Both the position numbers and the translations under genes were made by a program. From Candidatus Mycobacterium methanotrophicum (GTDB lineage Bacteria > Actinomycetota > Actinomycetes > Mycobacteriales > Mycobacteriaceae), in NCBI RefSeq assembly GCF_023515995.1, contig NZ_CP097320.1, positions 372,001 through 436,000 on the forward strand: a stretch of 64,000 bases of DNA. The letters are read 5' to 3'. Below, in pieces: positions 38,814 to 49,804 of the stretch. How positions within the stretch are numbered: position 1 is the first letter of the stretch; the number at the start of each line of letters is the position of its first letter. Under the pieces are notes generated by a model that was not told the origin of the DNA, searched no databases, and was given only the letters and a program-made list of their open reading frames with translations.

Positions 38814-39589
38814 CGCTGTCCCCCGGATCGGACACCCAGCAGCACGTCTTCCCACGCCGGTACGGCCGGCTTGCCGCGTCGACTGCGCGTCGGCTCGCTG
38901 GTGGGTTCGACCGTCGGGCGTTCCAGCGGCGGGGGTGCCGGCTCGTCGAAGTCCAGCTGCGCGACCGGGGCCACCGGCCGTAGCGGACGGTCGAAGTTGG
39001 GATCGATCAACTCACTGGCGGCATCGTCGACGGCGGTGACCGTTCCGCCGCGAGCGCCCGGGCAGAAGCGGAAGTGGGCGGCGTTGTCGGAACGCCCCGC
39101 CTTCCAGGCCAGCTGGACCGTCCAGCGGCCATCCTCGTTGCGCCAGGCGTCCCATGCGGTGAGGTCCGGATTGAGACCACGGGCCAGCAGCGACGACGTG
39201 ACGGTTTCCAGCAGCGTCAGCACCGCGGGACCGTCGGCGAGGACGGGGTGCGCGGCCGTTGCCAACTCGGCGGCGCGCGAGCGTTCCAGCAGCACCGGGT
39301 GGGCGAACCGCTGCACCCGCTCGATATCCACCCCGGCGGCCGCCGCCACCTGCTCGACGGATGCGCCCGCGCGGATACGAGCCTGAATTTCCCGGGGACG
39401 CAGCATGGCGGTGACCTCGATGTCGATATGGGTTTGACCCACCCTGGCCCCGTCGCCGCGCACCGCCGCCCTTAGCCGGTCGTTGACCGGAATCTTGAAC
39501 TTCTCGTCCGGATCCCCGTTGCCGAGAGTGCTCTCGCAGACGACGTGTTTGCCGTCAACGTCGAGTCCGACGATTGTGAGCTCCCGCAT
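38810..39589 (-). CDS. sepH: Septation protein SepH
   Basis: 259-residue actinobacterial cell-division protein that stimulates FtsZ assembly. The N-terminal DUF3071 domain (MRELTIVGLDVDGKHVVCES) contains a helix-turn-helix (REIQARIRAGASVEQVAAAA, then GVDIERVQRFAHPVLLERSR). A Pro/Glu/Arg-rich tail and a conserved C-terminal PAWEDVLLGVR complete it. ATG start with GAGGAGAC upstream. The family member Rv0883c is in the same place. Confidence 0.93.
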   Translation of the reverse strand: MRELTIVGLDVDGKHVVCESTLGNGDPDEKFKIPVNDRLRAAVRGDGARVGQTHIDIEVTAMLRPREIQARIRAGASVEQVAAAAGVDIERVQRFAHPVLLERSRAAELATAAHPVLADGPAVLTLLETVTSSLLARGLNPDLTAWDAWRNEDGRWTVQLAWKAGRSDNAAHFRFCPGARGGTVTAVDDAASELIDPNFDRPLRPVAPVAQLDFDEPAPPPLERPTVEPTSEPTRSRRGKPAVPAWEDVLLGVRSGGQR

Positions 39590-39716
39590 GGTGTCTCCTC
39601 GCAGGCTCCTCGCAGACCAGCGCGCCAGGCCTGTCAGCTGCGGACTCTAGTGCAGGCGGCGGCCGTTACCCTTTTGACACGCGGTAGCCACCAGGGCTTG
39701 TTTTCTCACCGGCGGG

Positions 39717-40904
<1,188 letters not shown>

Positions 40905-41042
40905 TTATGTGACGCACGTCCTAGTGTGCACATGTTCACGGGCGCACCGCACTGGAAATCCAGGATCTAGAAAGTTTGCGTTACCTGCGGTACTGTCGGT
41001 GGACATTGCCTATCAGAATGTAAACCTCATTGGGAGGCTGGG

Positions 41043-42101
41043 ATGGCCCAGGCTGGAACTGTCCAAACGCGGGCACGGACGAAGCTGGTGCGACGTTGGC
41101 GCCGAAACATGGATGTCCAGGACGACCTGCAGTACGTGGAGCTGCTGACCACACTGTCCGAGGGGTCGGTGCGGCGCAACTTCAACCCGTACACCGACAT
41201 CGACTGGAAGTCTCCCGAGTTTGCGGTCACCGACAACGACCCGCGCTGGAAACTGCCGTTGACCGACCCGCTGGGCCGGCATCCCTGGTACCAGGCGCAG
41301 TCCGAAGAACGGCAGATCCAGATCGGCATGTGGCGTCAGGCAAACGTCGCCAAGGTCGGTCTGCACTTCGAGTCGATCCTGATCCGCGGCTTGATGGAGT
41401 ATGCGTTCTGGGTGCCCAACGGGTCACCGGAGTACCGGTACTGCCTGCACGAGGCGGTCGAAGAGTGCAACCACACGATGATGTTCCAGGAGATGGTGAA
41501 CCACATCGGCGCCGACGTGCCGGGTATGCCGCGGCTGCTGACGTGGATCCAACCGCTGATTCCGTTGGCGGCCGGGCCGCTGCCGATTCCGTTCTGGTTC
41601 GGCATCCTGGCCGGCGAAGAGCCCATCGATCACACCCAGAAGAATGTCTTGCGCGAGGGCGCCGACGGGAAAGTGCTGCACCCGATCATGGAGCGGGTGA
41701 TGGCCATCCACGTGGCCGAAGAGGCCCGCCACATCTCGTTCGCGCACGAATATCTGCGCAAGCGCGTGCCGAAGCTGCCGCGCCGCAAGCGGTTCTGGCT
41801 CTCGCTGTTCGTGCCGGTCACGATGCGGACCCTCTGCTCGGCGATCGTGGTGCCCCCGAAGGCGTTCTGGCAGGAGTTCGACATCCCGCGTCAGGTCCGC
41901 AAAGACGTGTTCTTCCGTTCGCCGGAATCGGCTCAGATGCTGCGTGACATGTTCGGTGACGTCCGGATGCTTTGCCACGACACCGGTTTGATGAACCCGT
42001 TGGCCAAGTTGATCTGGCGGATCTGCAAGATCAACGGCAGGCCCTCCCGGTATCGCAGCGAACCGCAGCGCCAGCACCTCGTCGTCGCTCCGGCCGCCTA
42101 G
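41043..42101 (+). CDS. AurF-like diiron N-oxygenase family protein (Rv0885-like)
   Basis: 352-residue protein of the AurF/CmlI-type diiron family. Helices carry the metal ligands: FESILIRGLMEYAFW, HEAVEECNHTMMFQE and IHVAEEARHISFAHEYL. Family members oxidise aromatic amines, but the mycobacterial substrate is unknown. ATG start after TTGGGAGG. It lies 13 bases before fprB, a ferredoxin-reductase fusion that could feed it electrons; this link is inferred. Confidence 0.9.
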   Translation: MAQAGTVQTRARTKLVRRWRRNMDVQDDLQYVELLTTLSEGSVRRNFNPYTDIDWKSPEFAVTDNDPRWKLPLTDPLGRHPWYQAQSEERQIQIGMWRQANVAKVGLHFESILIRGLMEYAFWVPNGSPEYRYCLHEAVEECNHTMMFQEMVNHIGADVPGMPRLLTWIQPLIPLAAGPLPIPFWFGILAGEEPIDHTQKNVLREGADGKVLHPIMERVMAIHVAEEARHISFAHEYLRKRVPKLPRRKRFWLSLFVPVTMRTLCSAIVVPPKAFWQEFDIPRQVRKDVFFRSPESAQMLRDMFGDVRMLCHDTGLMNPLAKLIWRICKINGRPSRYRSEPQRQHLVVAPAA

Positions 42102-42114
42102 CGGACCCGCTTTT

Positions 42115-43821
42115 ATGCCGCACGTCATCACCCAGTCGTGCTGTAGCGACGGGTCCTGTGTCTACGCCTGCCCGGTGAACTGCATTCACCCGTCTCCGGA
42201 TGAGCCGGGCTTCGCTACCGCGGAGATGCTTTACATCGATCCGGTGGCGTGCGTGGACTGCGGTGCCTGCGTGAGCGCCTGCCCGGTCGGTGCTATCGCG
42301 CCCGATTCCCGGTTGGCCCCCGAACAGCAACCGTTCGTCGCGCTCAACGCCTTGTTCTACTACCCGGATCACGCGTCCCGTCCGGCCGGCCAGAAACTGC
42401 CGCCCACCTCCAAGCTTGCGCCGGTGATCCCCGCACCCGAGGTGCGGCGGCACCGTCGGCGCCCGCTGACCGTCGCGATCGTGGGATCCGGGCCGGCCGC
42501 GATGTATGCCGCCGACGAACTACTTACCCAACCCGGCGTGCAGGTGAACGTGTTCGAGAAGCTGCCCACCCCGTACGGGCTGGTTCGCGCCGGGGTGGCA
42601 CCGGACCACCAGACCACCAAACGGGTCACTGCGCTCTTCGACCGGATCGCCCGTCGCCGCGAATTCCGGTTCTTCCTCAACGTCGAGGTCGGCAAGCACG
42701 TGAGCCATGACGACCTGCTGGCGTACCACCATGCGGTCATCTACGCCGTCGGCGCGCCCAACGACCGCCGACTGGACATCGACGGCATGGGCATGCCGGG
42801 CACAGCCACCGCCACCGAGTTGGTGGCCTGGATCAACGGTCATCCCGAGTTCACCGAGCTAGCAGTGGATCTCAGCCACGAAAGGGTCGTCGTGGTCGGC
42901 AACGGCAACGTTGCCCTCGACGTCGCTCGCGTGCTCACCGCCGGCCCCGACGAGCTGGCTCGCACCGACATTTCCGATCACGCCTTGCAGGCGTTGCGCG
43001 CCTCGCGGGTGCAGGAGGCGGTGATCGCCGCCCGGCGCGGGCCCGCGCACTCGGCGTTTACGCTGCCCGAGCTGATCGGGCTGACGACCACCGCCGATGT
43101 TGTGCTCGCCGCCGCCGACCGCGAGCTGGTGCTGCGCGACCTGGCAAGCGTCTCGGACGCCGTGACCAAGCAGAAGCTGGAGATCCTGAGCAAGCTCGGC
43201 GACGGGTCCGGCCCGCCGCTACGCCCGCGGATCCGGCTGGCCTACCGACTGACACCCAAGCGGGTGCTGGGGGAGGCGCGCGCCCACGGTATGGAGTTCG
43301 GCGTCACCGGCACCGACGAGATACGTCAGCTCGCGGCCGGTCTGGTGTTGACTTCGATCGGCTACCACGGCAAGGCTGTTCGCGACCTACCCTTCGACGA
43401 CATCGCCGGAGTCGTGCCGAACGACGGAGGCCGGGTGATCGACCCCGACTCCGGTCAACCCGTGCACGGCGCATACGTGGCAGGCTGGATCAAGCGCGGC
43501 CCGACGGGATTCATCGGCACCAACAAATCATGCGCACTGCAGACCGTGCAGCGGCTGGTCGACGATTTCAACGACGGCCTGCTGCGCGATCCAGACGGCA
43601 AGCCGTCGGCATTGGACAAGCTCGTGCGCCGGCGCCAGCCCGCCGTCGTCGACGCCGCCGGCTGGCGGGCGATCGACGCCGCAGAGGTAATCCGCGGAAA
43701 GCAGGCCGACCGGCCCCGCAAGAAGTTCACCTCGATCGACGACATGCTGGCGGTCGCGGCCACCGCGCCGGCACCGCCGCTGCGGCGCCGGCTGGCTGAC
43801 CGGCTGCGCCAATTGGCTTAG
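42115..43821 (+). CDS. fprB: Ferredoxin / ferredoxin-NADP reductase fusion
   Basis: 568-residue fusion. Residues 1-70 are a two-cluster ferredoxin (CCSDGSCVYACPVNCIHP; CVDCGACVSACPVGAI). From about 115 an adrenodoxin-reductase-like flavoprotein begins, with the FAD motif GSGPAAMYAADELL, EKLPTPYGLVRAGVAPDHQ and the NADPH motif GNGNVALDVARVL. It passes electrons between NADPH and ferredoxin partners. Equivalent to Rv0886. Confidence 0.95.
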   Translation: MPHVITQSCCSDGSCVYACPVNCIHPSPDEPGFATAEMLYIDPVACVDCGACVSACPVGAIAPDSRLAPEQQPFVALNALFYYPDHASRPAGQKLPPTSKLAPVIPAPEVRRHRRRPLTVAIVGSGPAAMYAADELLTQPGVQVNVFEKLPTPYGLVRAGVAPDHQTTKRVTALFDRIARRREFRFFLNVEVGKHVSHDDLLAYHHAVIYAVGAPNDRRLDIDGMGMPGTATATELVAWINGHPEFTELAVDLSHERVVVVGNGNVALDVARVLTAGPDELARTDISDHALQALRASRVQEAVIAARRGPAHSAFTLPELIGLTTTADVVLAAADRELVLRDLASVSDAVTKQKLEILSKLGDGSGPPLRPRIRLAYRLTPKRVLGEARAHGMEFGVTGTDEIRQLAAGLVLTSIGYHGKAVRDLPFDDIAGVVPNDGGRVIDPDSGQPVHGAYVAGWIKRGPTGFIGTNKSCALQTVQRLVDDFNDGLLRDPDGKPSALDKLVRRRQPAVVDAAGWRAIDAAEVIRGKQADRPRKKFTSIDDMLAVAATAPAPPLRRRLADRLRQLA

Positions 43822-43906
43822 GAATCAAGGGTTAAGAGCCAAAACGCGGGTTACCCGAGTCCGAGGGGAAATCGAACAACAGCTATCCGGACGCTGGAGT
43901 GAGCTC

Positions 43907-44099
43907 ATGGCCAATCCCATTGATCTGCAAAAGACGCTGGCAGGTGTTTCCTACCCGTGCAGCAAGCAGGACCTCATCTCGCATGCCAAGAGCCATGGCG
44001 CCAACCAAGAAATCGTGAATGCGCTGGGCAAGCTTCCCGAAGGCGATACCTCGGGGCCCGACCAGGTTTTCCGACCAGGTGCAGAAGGCTGTCTTTTAA
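43907..44099 (+). pseudogene. DUF2795 protein, frameshifted in a T run
   Basis: A small DUF2795 protein (ANPIDLQKTLAGVSYPCSKQ, then DLISHAKSHGANQEIVNALG) of about 63 residues. At 44067-44070 a run of four T shifts the frame; with three T it would end DQVSDQVQKAVF at the TAA at 44097, the usual family ending. As written the frame runs on for 900 bases antisense to citA. Either a recent mutation or a sequencing error. Confidence 0.75.
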
Positions 44100-44104
44100 C
44101 TAAC

Positions 44105-44133
44105 CCGTCTGCTGGCCCATCGCCAGCAGACGG
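44105..44133. terminator. Bidirectional hairpin terminator
   Basis: A perfect 12-bp stem (CCGTCTGCTGGC and its complement) with a 5-base loop, 6 bases after the intended DUF2795 stop and 89 bases from the end of convergent citA. No T run, as typical for mycobacteria. Confidence 0.8.
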
Positions 44134-44221
44134 CGTAATCGACGACCAGATGCGGGGACAGTGCGGATTGACCCGGGTCGCGACGCAATCTCATCACCGG
44201 CCACCGACACCGACGCCGGTG

Positions 44222-45352
44222 TCAGGCCTTGGAGATCTCGGCCCAGCCTTCGACGGATTCCGGGCTGCGCGGATCCGGGCCGACATAGATGGCCGATGGG
44301 CGAACCAGCTTGCCCAGTCGCTTTTGTTCCAGGATGTGCGCGCACCATCCGGCGGTGCGACCGCAGGTGAACATCGCCGGCATCATGTTGGGCGGCACCC
44401 GGGCGAAGTCGAGGATCACCGCGGCCCAGAACTCGACGTTGGTTTCGATCGGCCGGTCCGGACGCCGCTCCCGCAGCTCGCAGAGCGCTGCCTGCTCGAG
44501 CGCCGCCGCGACTTCGTAGCGCGGCGCGCCCATCCGCTTGGCGGTGGCCCGCAACACCCGTGCGCGCGGGTCTCCGGCGCGGTACACGCGGTGCCCGAAG
44601 CCCATCAGCTTCTCGTGGCGGTCCAAAATCCCCTTCACCAGACCGCGCGGGTCGCCGCTTCGCTCGACCTCGTCAAGCATCGGCAATACCCGCGCCGGCG
44701 CCCCGCCGTGCAGTGGGCCGCTCATCGCCCCAATCGCGCCCGACAGCGCGGCCGCCACGTCGGCGCCGGTCGATGCGATCACCCGCGCGGTGAACGTCGA
44801 CGCGTTCATTCCGTGCTCCGCGGCCGAGACCCAGTATGCGTCGACGGCCTCGACATGCCTGGGATCCGGCTCGCCCTGCCACCTCGTCATGAAACGGGCT
44901 GTGACCGTCGAGCATTCGTCGATGACCCGCTGCGGAACCGCCGGCTGGTAGACACCGCGGGCAGATTGGGCGACGTAGGACAGCGCCATCACTGACGCGC
45001 GCGCGAGCTGGTCGCGGGCGGTCGCGTCGTCGATGTCGAGCAGCGGACGATAGCCCCAGATCGGGGCTAGCATCGCCAGGCCTGCCTGCACGTCGACCCG
45101 CACATCACCGCTGTGGATCGGCAGCGGGAACGGCTCGGCGGGCGGCAGTCCGTGGCCGAACTTTCCGTCCACCAGCAAAGCCCAGGCGTCGCCGAAGGTG
45201 ATCCGGCGGCTCACCAGGTCCTCGATGTCGACGCCGCGATAACGCAGGGCGCCGCCGTCCTTGTCGGGCTCGGCGATCTCCGTTGTGAAAGCGACCACAC
45301 CCTCGAGGCCGGCAACGAAATTCTCCGGGATCTTGTCCGGGATGACCGTCAT
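44222..45352 (-). CDS. citA: Citrate synthase 2
   Basis: 376-residue citrate synthase-family enzyme condensing acetyl-CoA (or propionyl-CoA) with oxaloacetate. Catalytic motifs: MSGPLHGGAPARVLPML, the second His in [19 protein letters not shown], and the late region VPPNMMPAMFTCGRTAGWCA. ATG at 45352, divergent from pdxH. Same position as Rv0889c. gltA2 lies 900 bases away, so the window has both citrate synthases. Confidence 0.95.
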   Translation of the reverse strand: MTVIPDKIPENFVAGLEGVVAFTTEIAEPDKDGGALRYRGVDIEDLVSRRITFGDAWALLVDGKFGHGLPPAEPFPLPIHSGDVRVDVQAGLAMLAPIWGYRPLLDIDDATARDQLARASVMALSYVAQSARGVYQPAVPQRVIDECSTVTARFMTRWQGEPDPRHVEAVDAYWVSAAEHGMNASTFTARVIASTGADVAAALSGAIGAMSGPLHGGAPARVLPMLDEVERSGDPRGLVKGILDRHEKLMGFGHRVYRAGDPRARVLRATAKRMGAPRYEVAAALEQAALCELRERRPDRPIETNVEFWAAVILDFARVPPNMMPAMFTCGRTAGWCAHILEQKRLGKLVRPSAIYVGPDPRSPESVEGWAEISKA

Positions 45353-45433
45353 GCCTGAATTCTCCCACGCGCGCTCGGCCGGCCGCTACCGGTCGGTAAC
45401 GGGCGAGTGGTCTGCGGGAGTAGCGTTGGCGCG

Positions 45434-46093
45434 ATGGCAGAACCCGACAACGAGCACCTCGCCGCGATGCGGGTGGAGTACGGCTCCGTCGAGAAAGACG
45501 GTAGCCCTGACCTCGACGTCGACTGGCTAGCCGATGGTTGGCTTGCGTTGTTGCGCAAGTGGATTGGCGATGCCGCGCGGGCGGGGATCGCCGAGCCCAA
45601 CGCGATGGTGTTGGCCACCGTGGACTCCGGAAAACCGGTCAGCCGGTCGGTGCTGTGCAAGGGCGTCGACGAGGACGGACTCACATTCTTCACCAACTAC
45701 GATTCGGCCAAAGGTGATGAACTTGCCGCGACACCGTACGCATCGGCAACCTTCCCCTGGTATTTGCTGAACAGGCAGTTCCATATCCGCGGCCCGGTGA
45801 CCAAGGTCGATGCGGCGGCCACCGGCGACTACTGGGCTAAGCGGCCGCGGGGCTCGCAGCTGGGCGCCTGGGCGTCGCATCAGTCCCGTCCGGTCGCCTC
45901 CCGCGCGGCGCTGGTCGATCAGCTCGCCGAGGTGACGGCCCGATTCGCCAATGTTGAGCAGGTCCCGGTTCCGCCGAATTGGGGCGGCTACCGGATCGCG
46001 CCCGAGGTTGTCGAGTTCTGGCAAGGCCGCGAAAACCGGCTGCACAATCGGATTCGTGTCAAAGATGGTCACATCCAACGCCTGCAGCCCTGA
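45434..46093 (+). CDS. pdxH: Pyridoxamine 5'-phosphate oxidase
   Basis: 219-residue FMN enzyme that makes pyridoxal phosphate. Family segments: [20 protein letters not shown] (FMN), [40 protein letters not shown] and the C-terminal [18 protein letters not shown] at 45434. In M. tuberculosis pdxH is elsewhere (Rv2607), so the position beside citA and gltA2 differs from that species. Confidence 0.95.
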   Translation: MAEPDNEHLAAMRVEYGSVEKDGSPDLDVDWLADGWLALLRKWIGDAARAGIAEPNAMVLATVDSGKPVSRSVLCKGVDEDGLTFFTNYDSAKGDELAATPYASATFPWYLLNRQFHIRGPVTKVDAAATGDYWAKRPRGSQLGAWASHQSRPVASRAALVDQLAEVTARFANVEQVPVPPNWGGYRIAPEVVEFWQGRENRLHNRIRVKDGHIQRLQP

Positions 46094-46227
46094 GCCGGAT
46101 CTCAGCGTCGAGTCGCCATCGAACCCGGACTGCGCCCCCGCGCAGGCGCGCCGTCCCGATAACGACTACCGTCAGCCGTAAGCAACCGCTTAGGGCCAGC
46201 ATCCGCCGAGACCGCAAAGGGGTTCCA

Positions 46228-47523
46228 GTGGCCGCAACCGACGACTCCGCCACTCTCCATTACCCGGGCGGTGAGCTGGATCTCGATATCGTCCACGCCA
46301 CCGAGGGACCCGACGGGATCGCGCTCGGCTCGCTGTTGTCCAAGAGCGGCTACACCACTTTCGACAACGGCTTCGTCAATACCGCCCCATGCAAGAGCGC
46401 GATCACCTATATCGACGGTGACGCCGGCATCCTGCGTTATCGCGGCTACCCGATCGAGCAGCTCGCCGAGAAGTCGACGTTTATCGAAGTGAGCTACCTG
46501 CTGGTCTACGGCGAGCTGCCGACCAAGGAGCAGCTGGCCAACTTCGCTCGACAGATCCAGTTGCATACGATGCTGCACGAGGACCTGAAGCGATTCTTCG
46601 ACGGCTTCCCGCGCAACGCCCACCCGATGCCGGTGCTGTCCAGCGCAGTCAACGCATTGAGCGCCTACTACCCGGACTCACTCGACCCGATGGACAACGA
46701 GCAGGTCGAGCTGTCGATGATCCGGCTGTTGGCCAAGTTGCCCACCATCGCCGCTTACGCCTTCAAGAAGTCGGTTGGTCAGCCGTTCCTCTACCCGGAC
46801 AACAACCTGACGCTGGTGGAGAACTTCCTGCGGATGACGTTCGGTCTGCCCGCCGAGCCCTACGACGTCGATCCCGAGATCGTGCGGGCGCTGGACATGC
46901 TGCTGATCTTGCACGCCGACCACGAGCAGAATTGTTCGACGTCGACCGTCCGCCTGGTGGGCTCGTCGCAGGCCAACCTGTTCACCTCGATCTCCGGCGG
47001 CATCAACGCGCTGTGGGGCCCGCTACACGGCGGCGCCAACCAGGCCGTGCTGGAAATGCTGGACAAGATCCGCAAGAGCGACGACGACGTCGGTGAGTTC
47101 GTCCGCAAGGTCAAGGACCGCGAAGCCGGGGTGAAGCTGATGGGCTTCGGACACCGCGTCTACAAGAACTACGACCCGCGGGCGCGCATCGTCAAGGAAC
47201 AGGCCGACAAGATCCTCGGCAAGCTGGGTGGCGACGACGACCTGCTGAGCATCGCCAAGGAGCTCGAAGAGGCGGCGCTGACCGACGACTACTTCATCGA
47301 GCGCAAGCTCTACCCGAACGTCGACTTCTACACCGGCCTGATCTATCGGGCGCTCGGCTTCCCGACCCGGATGTTCACCGTGCTGTTTGCGCTCGGGCGG
47401 CTGCCCGGCTGGATTGCGCATTGGCGCGAGATGCACGACGAGGGCGACAGCAAGATCGGTCGCCCCCGTCAGATCTACACCGGCTCCACCGAGCGCGGCT
47501 ACGCCACCATCGACGCGCGGTAG
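46228..47523 (+). CDS. gltA2: Citrate synthase I
   Basis: 431-residue type II citrate synthase of the TCA cycle, the exact length of GltA2 (Rv0896). Catalytic motifs: [15 protein letters not shown] (His), [18 protein letters not shown] (His) and [16 protein letters not shown] (Asp). GTG start; the frame is open far upstream but family length fixes 46228. A dispersed inverted repeat follows 19 bases after the stop. Confidence 0.97.
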   Translation: MAATDDSATLHYPGGELDLDIVHATEGPDGIALGSLLSKSGYTTFDNGFVNTAPCKSAITYIDGDAGILRYRGYPIEQLAEKSTFIEVSYLLVYGELPTKEQLANFARQIQLHTMLHEDLKRFFDGFPRNAHPMPVLSSAVNALSAYYPDSLDPMDNEQVELSMIRLLAKLPTIAAYAFKKSVGQPFLYPDNNLTLVENFLRMTFGLPAEPYDVDPEIVRALDMLLILHADHEQNCSTSTVRLVGSSQANLFTSISGGINALWGPLHGGANQAVLEMLDKIRKSDDDVGEFVRKVKDREAGVKLMGFGHRVYKNYDPRARIVKEQADKILGKLGGDDDLLSIAKELEEAALTDDYFIERKLYPNVDFYTGLIYRALGFPTRMFTVLFALGRLPGWIAHWREMHDEGDSKIGRPRQIYTGSTERGYATIDAR

Positions 47524-47542
47524 GTTTCTTCCGCGAGCACCC

Positions 47543-47608
47543 CTGGCGAGCAGACACAGACTCGCATGCGCGAGGCGGAATTTATGCGATTCTGCGTCTG
47601 CTCGCCAG
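47543..47608. terminator. 25-bp inverted repeat after gltA2 (same family as after fadB)
   Basis: Arms at 47543-47567 and 47584-47608 pair with two mismatches around a 16-base loop. The core GAGCAGACGCAGAATCGC is the same as at 14778-14841. It separates convergent gltA2 and the FAD oxidoreductase gene, and its right arm encodes the last residues of the latter. Confidence 0.75.
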
Positions 47609-49153
47609 TGAACCTAGCACCGCCATCGCGGCGTTGTGACCGCCGATTCCGGAGACCGCTCCGCCGCGCCGGGCACCCGCGCCGCACAGCAGAATTCGGT
47701 CGTGGGCGGTGGCCACGCCCCACCGCCGGGCCGGGGTGTCCAGCCGGTCGTGGTCGTCGGCGAACGGCCAGTGCAGATCGCCGTGGAAGATGTTGCCGCC
47801 GGTCATGCCCAGCGCATGCTCCAGGTCGACGGTGGTGGTCGTCTCGATACAGCGCAGGCCGTCCGCATCGCCCAGCAGCACGTCCTGAATCGGTTCGGCC
47901 AGAAGGCAATTCAGCGAATTCAGCACGGCATCGGTCAATTGGTGACGAGAGGCGTTCAGTGAATGGGGCGTATGCAGACCAAAGACCGTCAAGGTCGCAG
48001 CGCCCGATTCACGCAGCCCGGGGGACAGGATGGTCGGGTCGGTCAGCGAATGGCAATAGATCTCACACGGCAAGGGTTCCGGTAACGCTGCGGCGGCTGC
48101 CCGAGAATACGCCGCGTCCAGCTGCGTCCACGTTTCGTTGATATGCAACGTCCCGCCGAACGCCTGCTCGGGTGTCACGCTGGGGTCGCGCAGCCGGGGC
48201 AGTCGTCGCACCACCATGTTGACCTTGACCTGAGCGCCGTGAGTCGGTGGCGGTGCTTGCTCACCCAGCAGGCCGGCCAGCACGGTCGGTGTCACGCCGG
48301 CCAGCACGAACCGGCCGCGCACCACGTGCTCGTCGTCGCCTCGGCGATAGCGCACCTCGCCGTCTGGATCGACTCCGTAAACCTCGGCGCCCGTGACGAT
48401 TTCGGCTCCCTTGCGTACCGCCGCGGCGGCCAGCGCCGCGCTCACGGCACCCATGCCACCGACCGGGACGCGCCATTCGCCGGTGCCGCCGCCGAGCAGG
48501 TGGTACAGGAAACAGACGTTCTGCCGCAGCGACGGGTCGTCGAGCCGGGCGAAGGTGCCGATCAGCGCGTCGGTCGCCACCACGCCGCGGACCAGGTCGC
48601 TGCCGATCGCATCGGCGATCGCATCGCCGATCGGTCGCTCCACCATGGCCCGCCACGCCGCGGCGGCCTCAGTGTCGCCGCCGGCGACTACCCGTAGGCG
48701 GGCCTGCTCGCGGGTGCGCAACGGTTCCAGCAGCGTCGGCCACAACCGCTCGGTCACCAGGCGGCAGCGCCGGTAGAACGCCGCGAAGGCCCGCTCATCG
48801 TCGGGTGCACCGATGGCATCGAACGTGCAATCCGGTCCGACCAGCAGGCCGGTGCGCCCGGCCGTATCCGGATCGGGGGTGTAGGACGAATATGGCCGTC
48901 GGGCCAACCGCACCGGCGCACCCAGATCGTCGGTGATGCGCGTCGGCAGCAGGCTCACCAAGTACGCATAGCGCGATAGCCGGGCCTCGACGCGAGAGAA
49001 AACCTGCGCCGACACCGCGGCGCCGCCGACGTGTCCCAGCCGCTCCAGCAGCCGTACCCGTAGGCCGGCCCGGGCCAGGTATGCGGCGGCGACCAGGCCG
49101 TTGTGCCCGCCGCCCACGACGACTACGTCGACACCCCCCGGGTCGGCAGCCAT
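47582..49153 (-). CDS. FAD-dependent oxidoreductase, phytoene-desaturase-like (Rv0897c-like)
   Basis: 523-residue flavoprotein of the CrtI/phytoene dehydrogenase group. The dinucleotide motif is [20 protein letters not shown] with AGLRVRLLE following; the C-terminal FAD region is [20 protein letters not shown]. The physiological substrate is unknown. ATG at 49153. The last eight residues (LASRRRIA) are encoded within the dispersed inverted repeat. Confidence 0.9.
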   Translation of the reverse strand: MAADPGGVDVVVVGGGHNGLVAAAYLARAGLRVRLLERLGHVGGAAVSAQVFSRVEARLSRYAYLVSLLPTRITDDLGAPVRLARRPYSSYTPDPDTAGRTGLLVGPDCTFDAIGAPDDERAFAAFYRRCRLVTERLWPTLLEPLRTREQARLRVVAGGDTEAAAAWRAMVERPIGDAIADAIGSDLVRGVVATDALIGTFARLDDPSLRQNVCFLYHLLGGGTGEWRVPVGGMGAVSAALAAAAVRKGAEIVTGAEVYGVDPDGEVRYRRGDDEHVVRGRFVLAGVTPTVLAGLLGEQAPPPTHGAQVKVNMVVRRLPRLRDPSVTPEQAFGGTLHINETWTQLDAAYSRAAAAALPEPLPCEIYCHSLTDPTILSPGLRESGAATLTVFGLHTPHSLNASRHQLTDAVLNSLNCLLAEPIQDVLLGDADGLRCIETTTTVDLEHALGMTGGNIFHGDLHWPFADDHDRLDTPARRWGVATAHDRILLCGAGARRGGAVSGIGGHNAAMAVLGSLASRRRIA

Positions 49154-49161
49154 CGATCAGC

Positions 49162-49377
49162 TCAGGTAGCCCTCGGGTCGCCACCGGTCTCGCGCAGCGC
49201 TCGACGCTGCCGAAGCAGGTCCCAGCACTGGTCGAGTTCGGCCTCGATGCGGCGCAGCCGTTCGCGCTCCTCGGATGCGTTGATATCGCCGTGCTGTAGC
49301 TGCGCTCGAAGGGTTTTCTCCTGCGCGACCAGGTCGTGGATATGCGCCAAGGCGGCATTGTCTGCGTTGTCGCTCAT
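49162..49377 (-). CDS. DUF2630 small coiled-coil protein (Rv0898c-like)
   Basis: 71-residue helical protein (LAHIHDLVAQEKTLRAQLQH, then ERERLRRIEAELDQCWDLLR) predicted to form a coiled coil. The ATG at 49377 follows GAAGGGGA. It is 8 bases before the flavoprotein gene, hence co-transcribed. Function unknown. Confidence 0.85.
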   Translation of the reverse strand: MSDNADNAALAHIHDLVAQEKTLRAQLQHGDINASEERERLRRIEAELDQCWDLLRQRRALRETGGDPRAT

Positions 49378-49425
49378 TTTTGGTCCCCTTCCGCGGGTCA
49401 AGTGTGCCGGACTAGGGTCGCATCC

Positions 49426-49788
49426 GTGCCAAGCAAACCAGAGATCGACTTTCCCCGCGGCCCAGCGCCCGCGCAGCTCGTCATCGAAGACCTGTTGGTC
49501 GGCGACGGACCCGAAGCCGTGTCGGGCGGCGTCGTCGAGGTGCACTATGTCGGGGTCGAGTACGACACCGGCGAAGAATTTGACAGCTCATGGGGTCGCG
49601 GCGAGCCGATCGAGTTCCCGTTGCGCGGGCTCATCCAGGGCTGGCAGGACGGTATTCCCGGTATGAAGGTGGGCGGCCGGCGTCAGCTGGTGATCCCGCC
49701 GGCGCAAGCTTACGGGCCGGCTGGCTCCGGGCATCAGTTGTCGGGCAAGACGTTGGTCTTCGTGATCGACTTGCTCAGCACCCGTTAA
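49426..49788 (+). CDS. FKBP-type peptidyl-prolyl isomerase
   Basis: 120-residue single-domain FKBP. Core motifs: VEVHYVGVEYDTGEEFDSSW, FPLRGLIQGWQDGIPGMKVG and RRQLVIPPAQAYG. No signal peptide, so cytoplasmic folding catalyst. The GTG at 49426 gives VPSKPEIDFP. It sits between the Rv0898c-like gene and arfA, a place where M. tuberculosis has no gene. It is 16 bases before arfA. Confidence 0.92.
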   Translation: MPSKPEIDFPRGPAPAQLVIEDLLVGDGPEAVSGGVVEVHYVGVEYDTGEEFDSSWGRGEPIEFPLRGLIQGWQDGIPGMKVGGRRQLVIPPAQAYGPAGSGHQLSGKTLVFVIDLLSTR

Positions 49789-49804
49789 TCTCAAGGGAGG
49801 GCCG

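Noticed and set aside
44100..44995. Continuation of the DUF2795 frame for another 300 codons
   Set aside because: Readthrough caused by the T-run frameshift; this part is antisense to citA and has no protein-like features.
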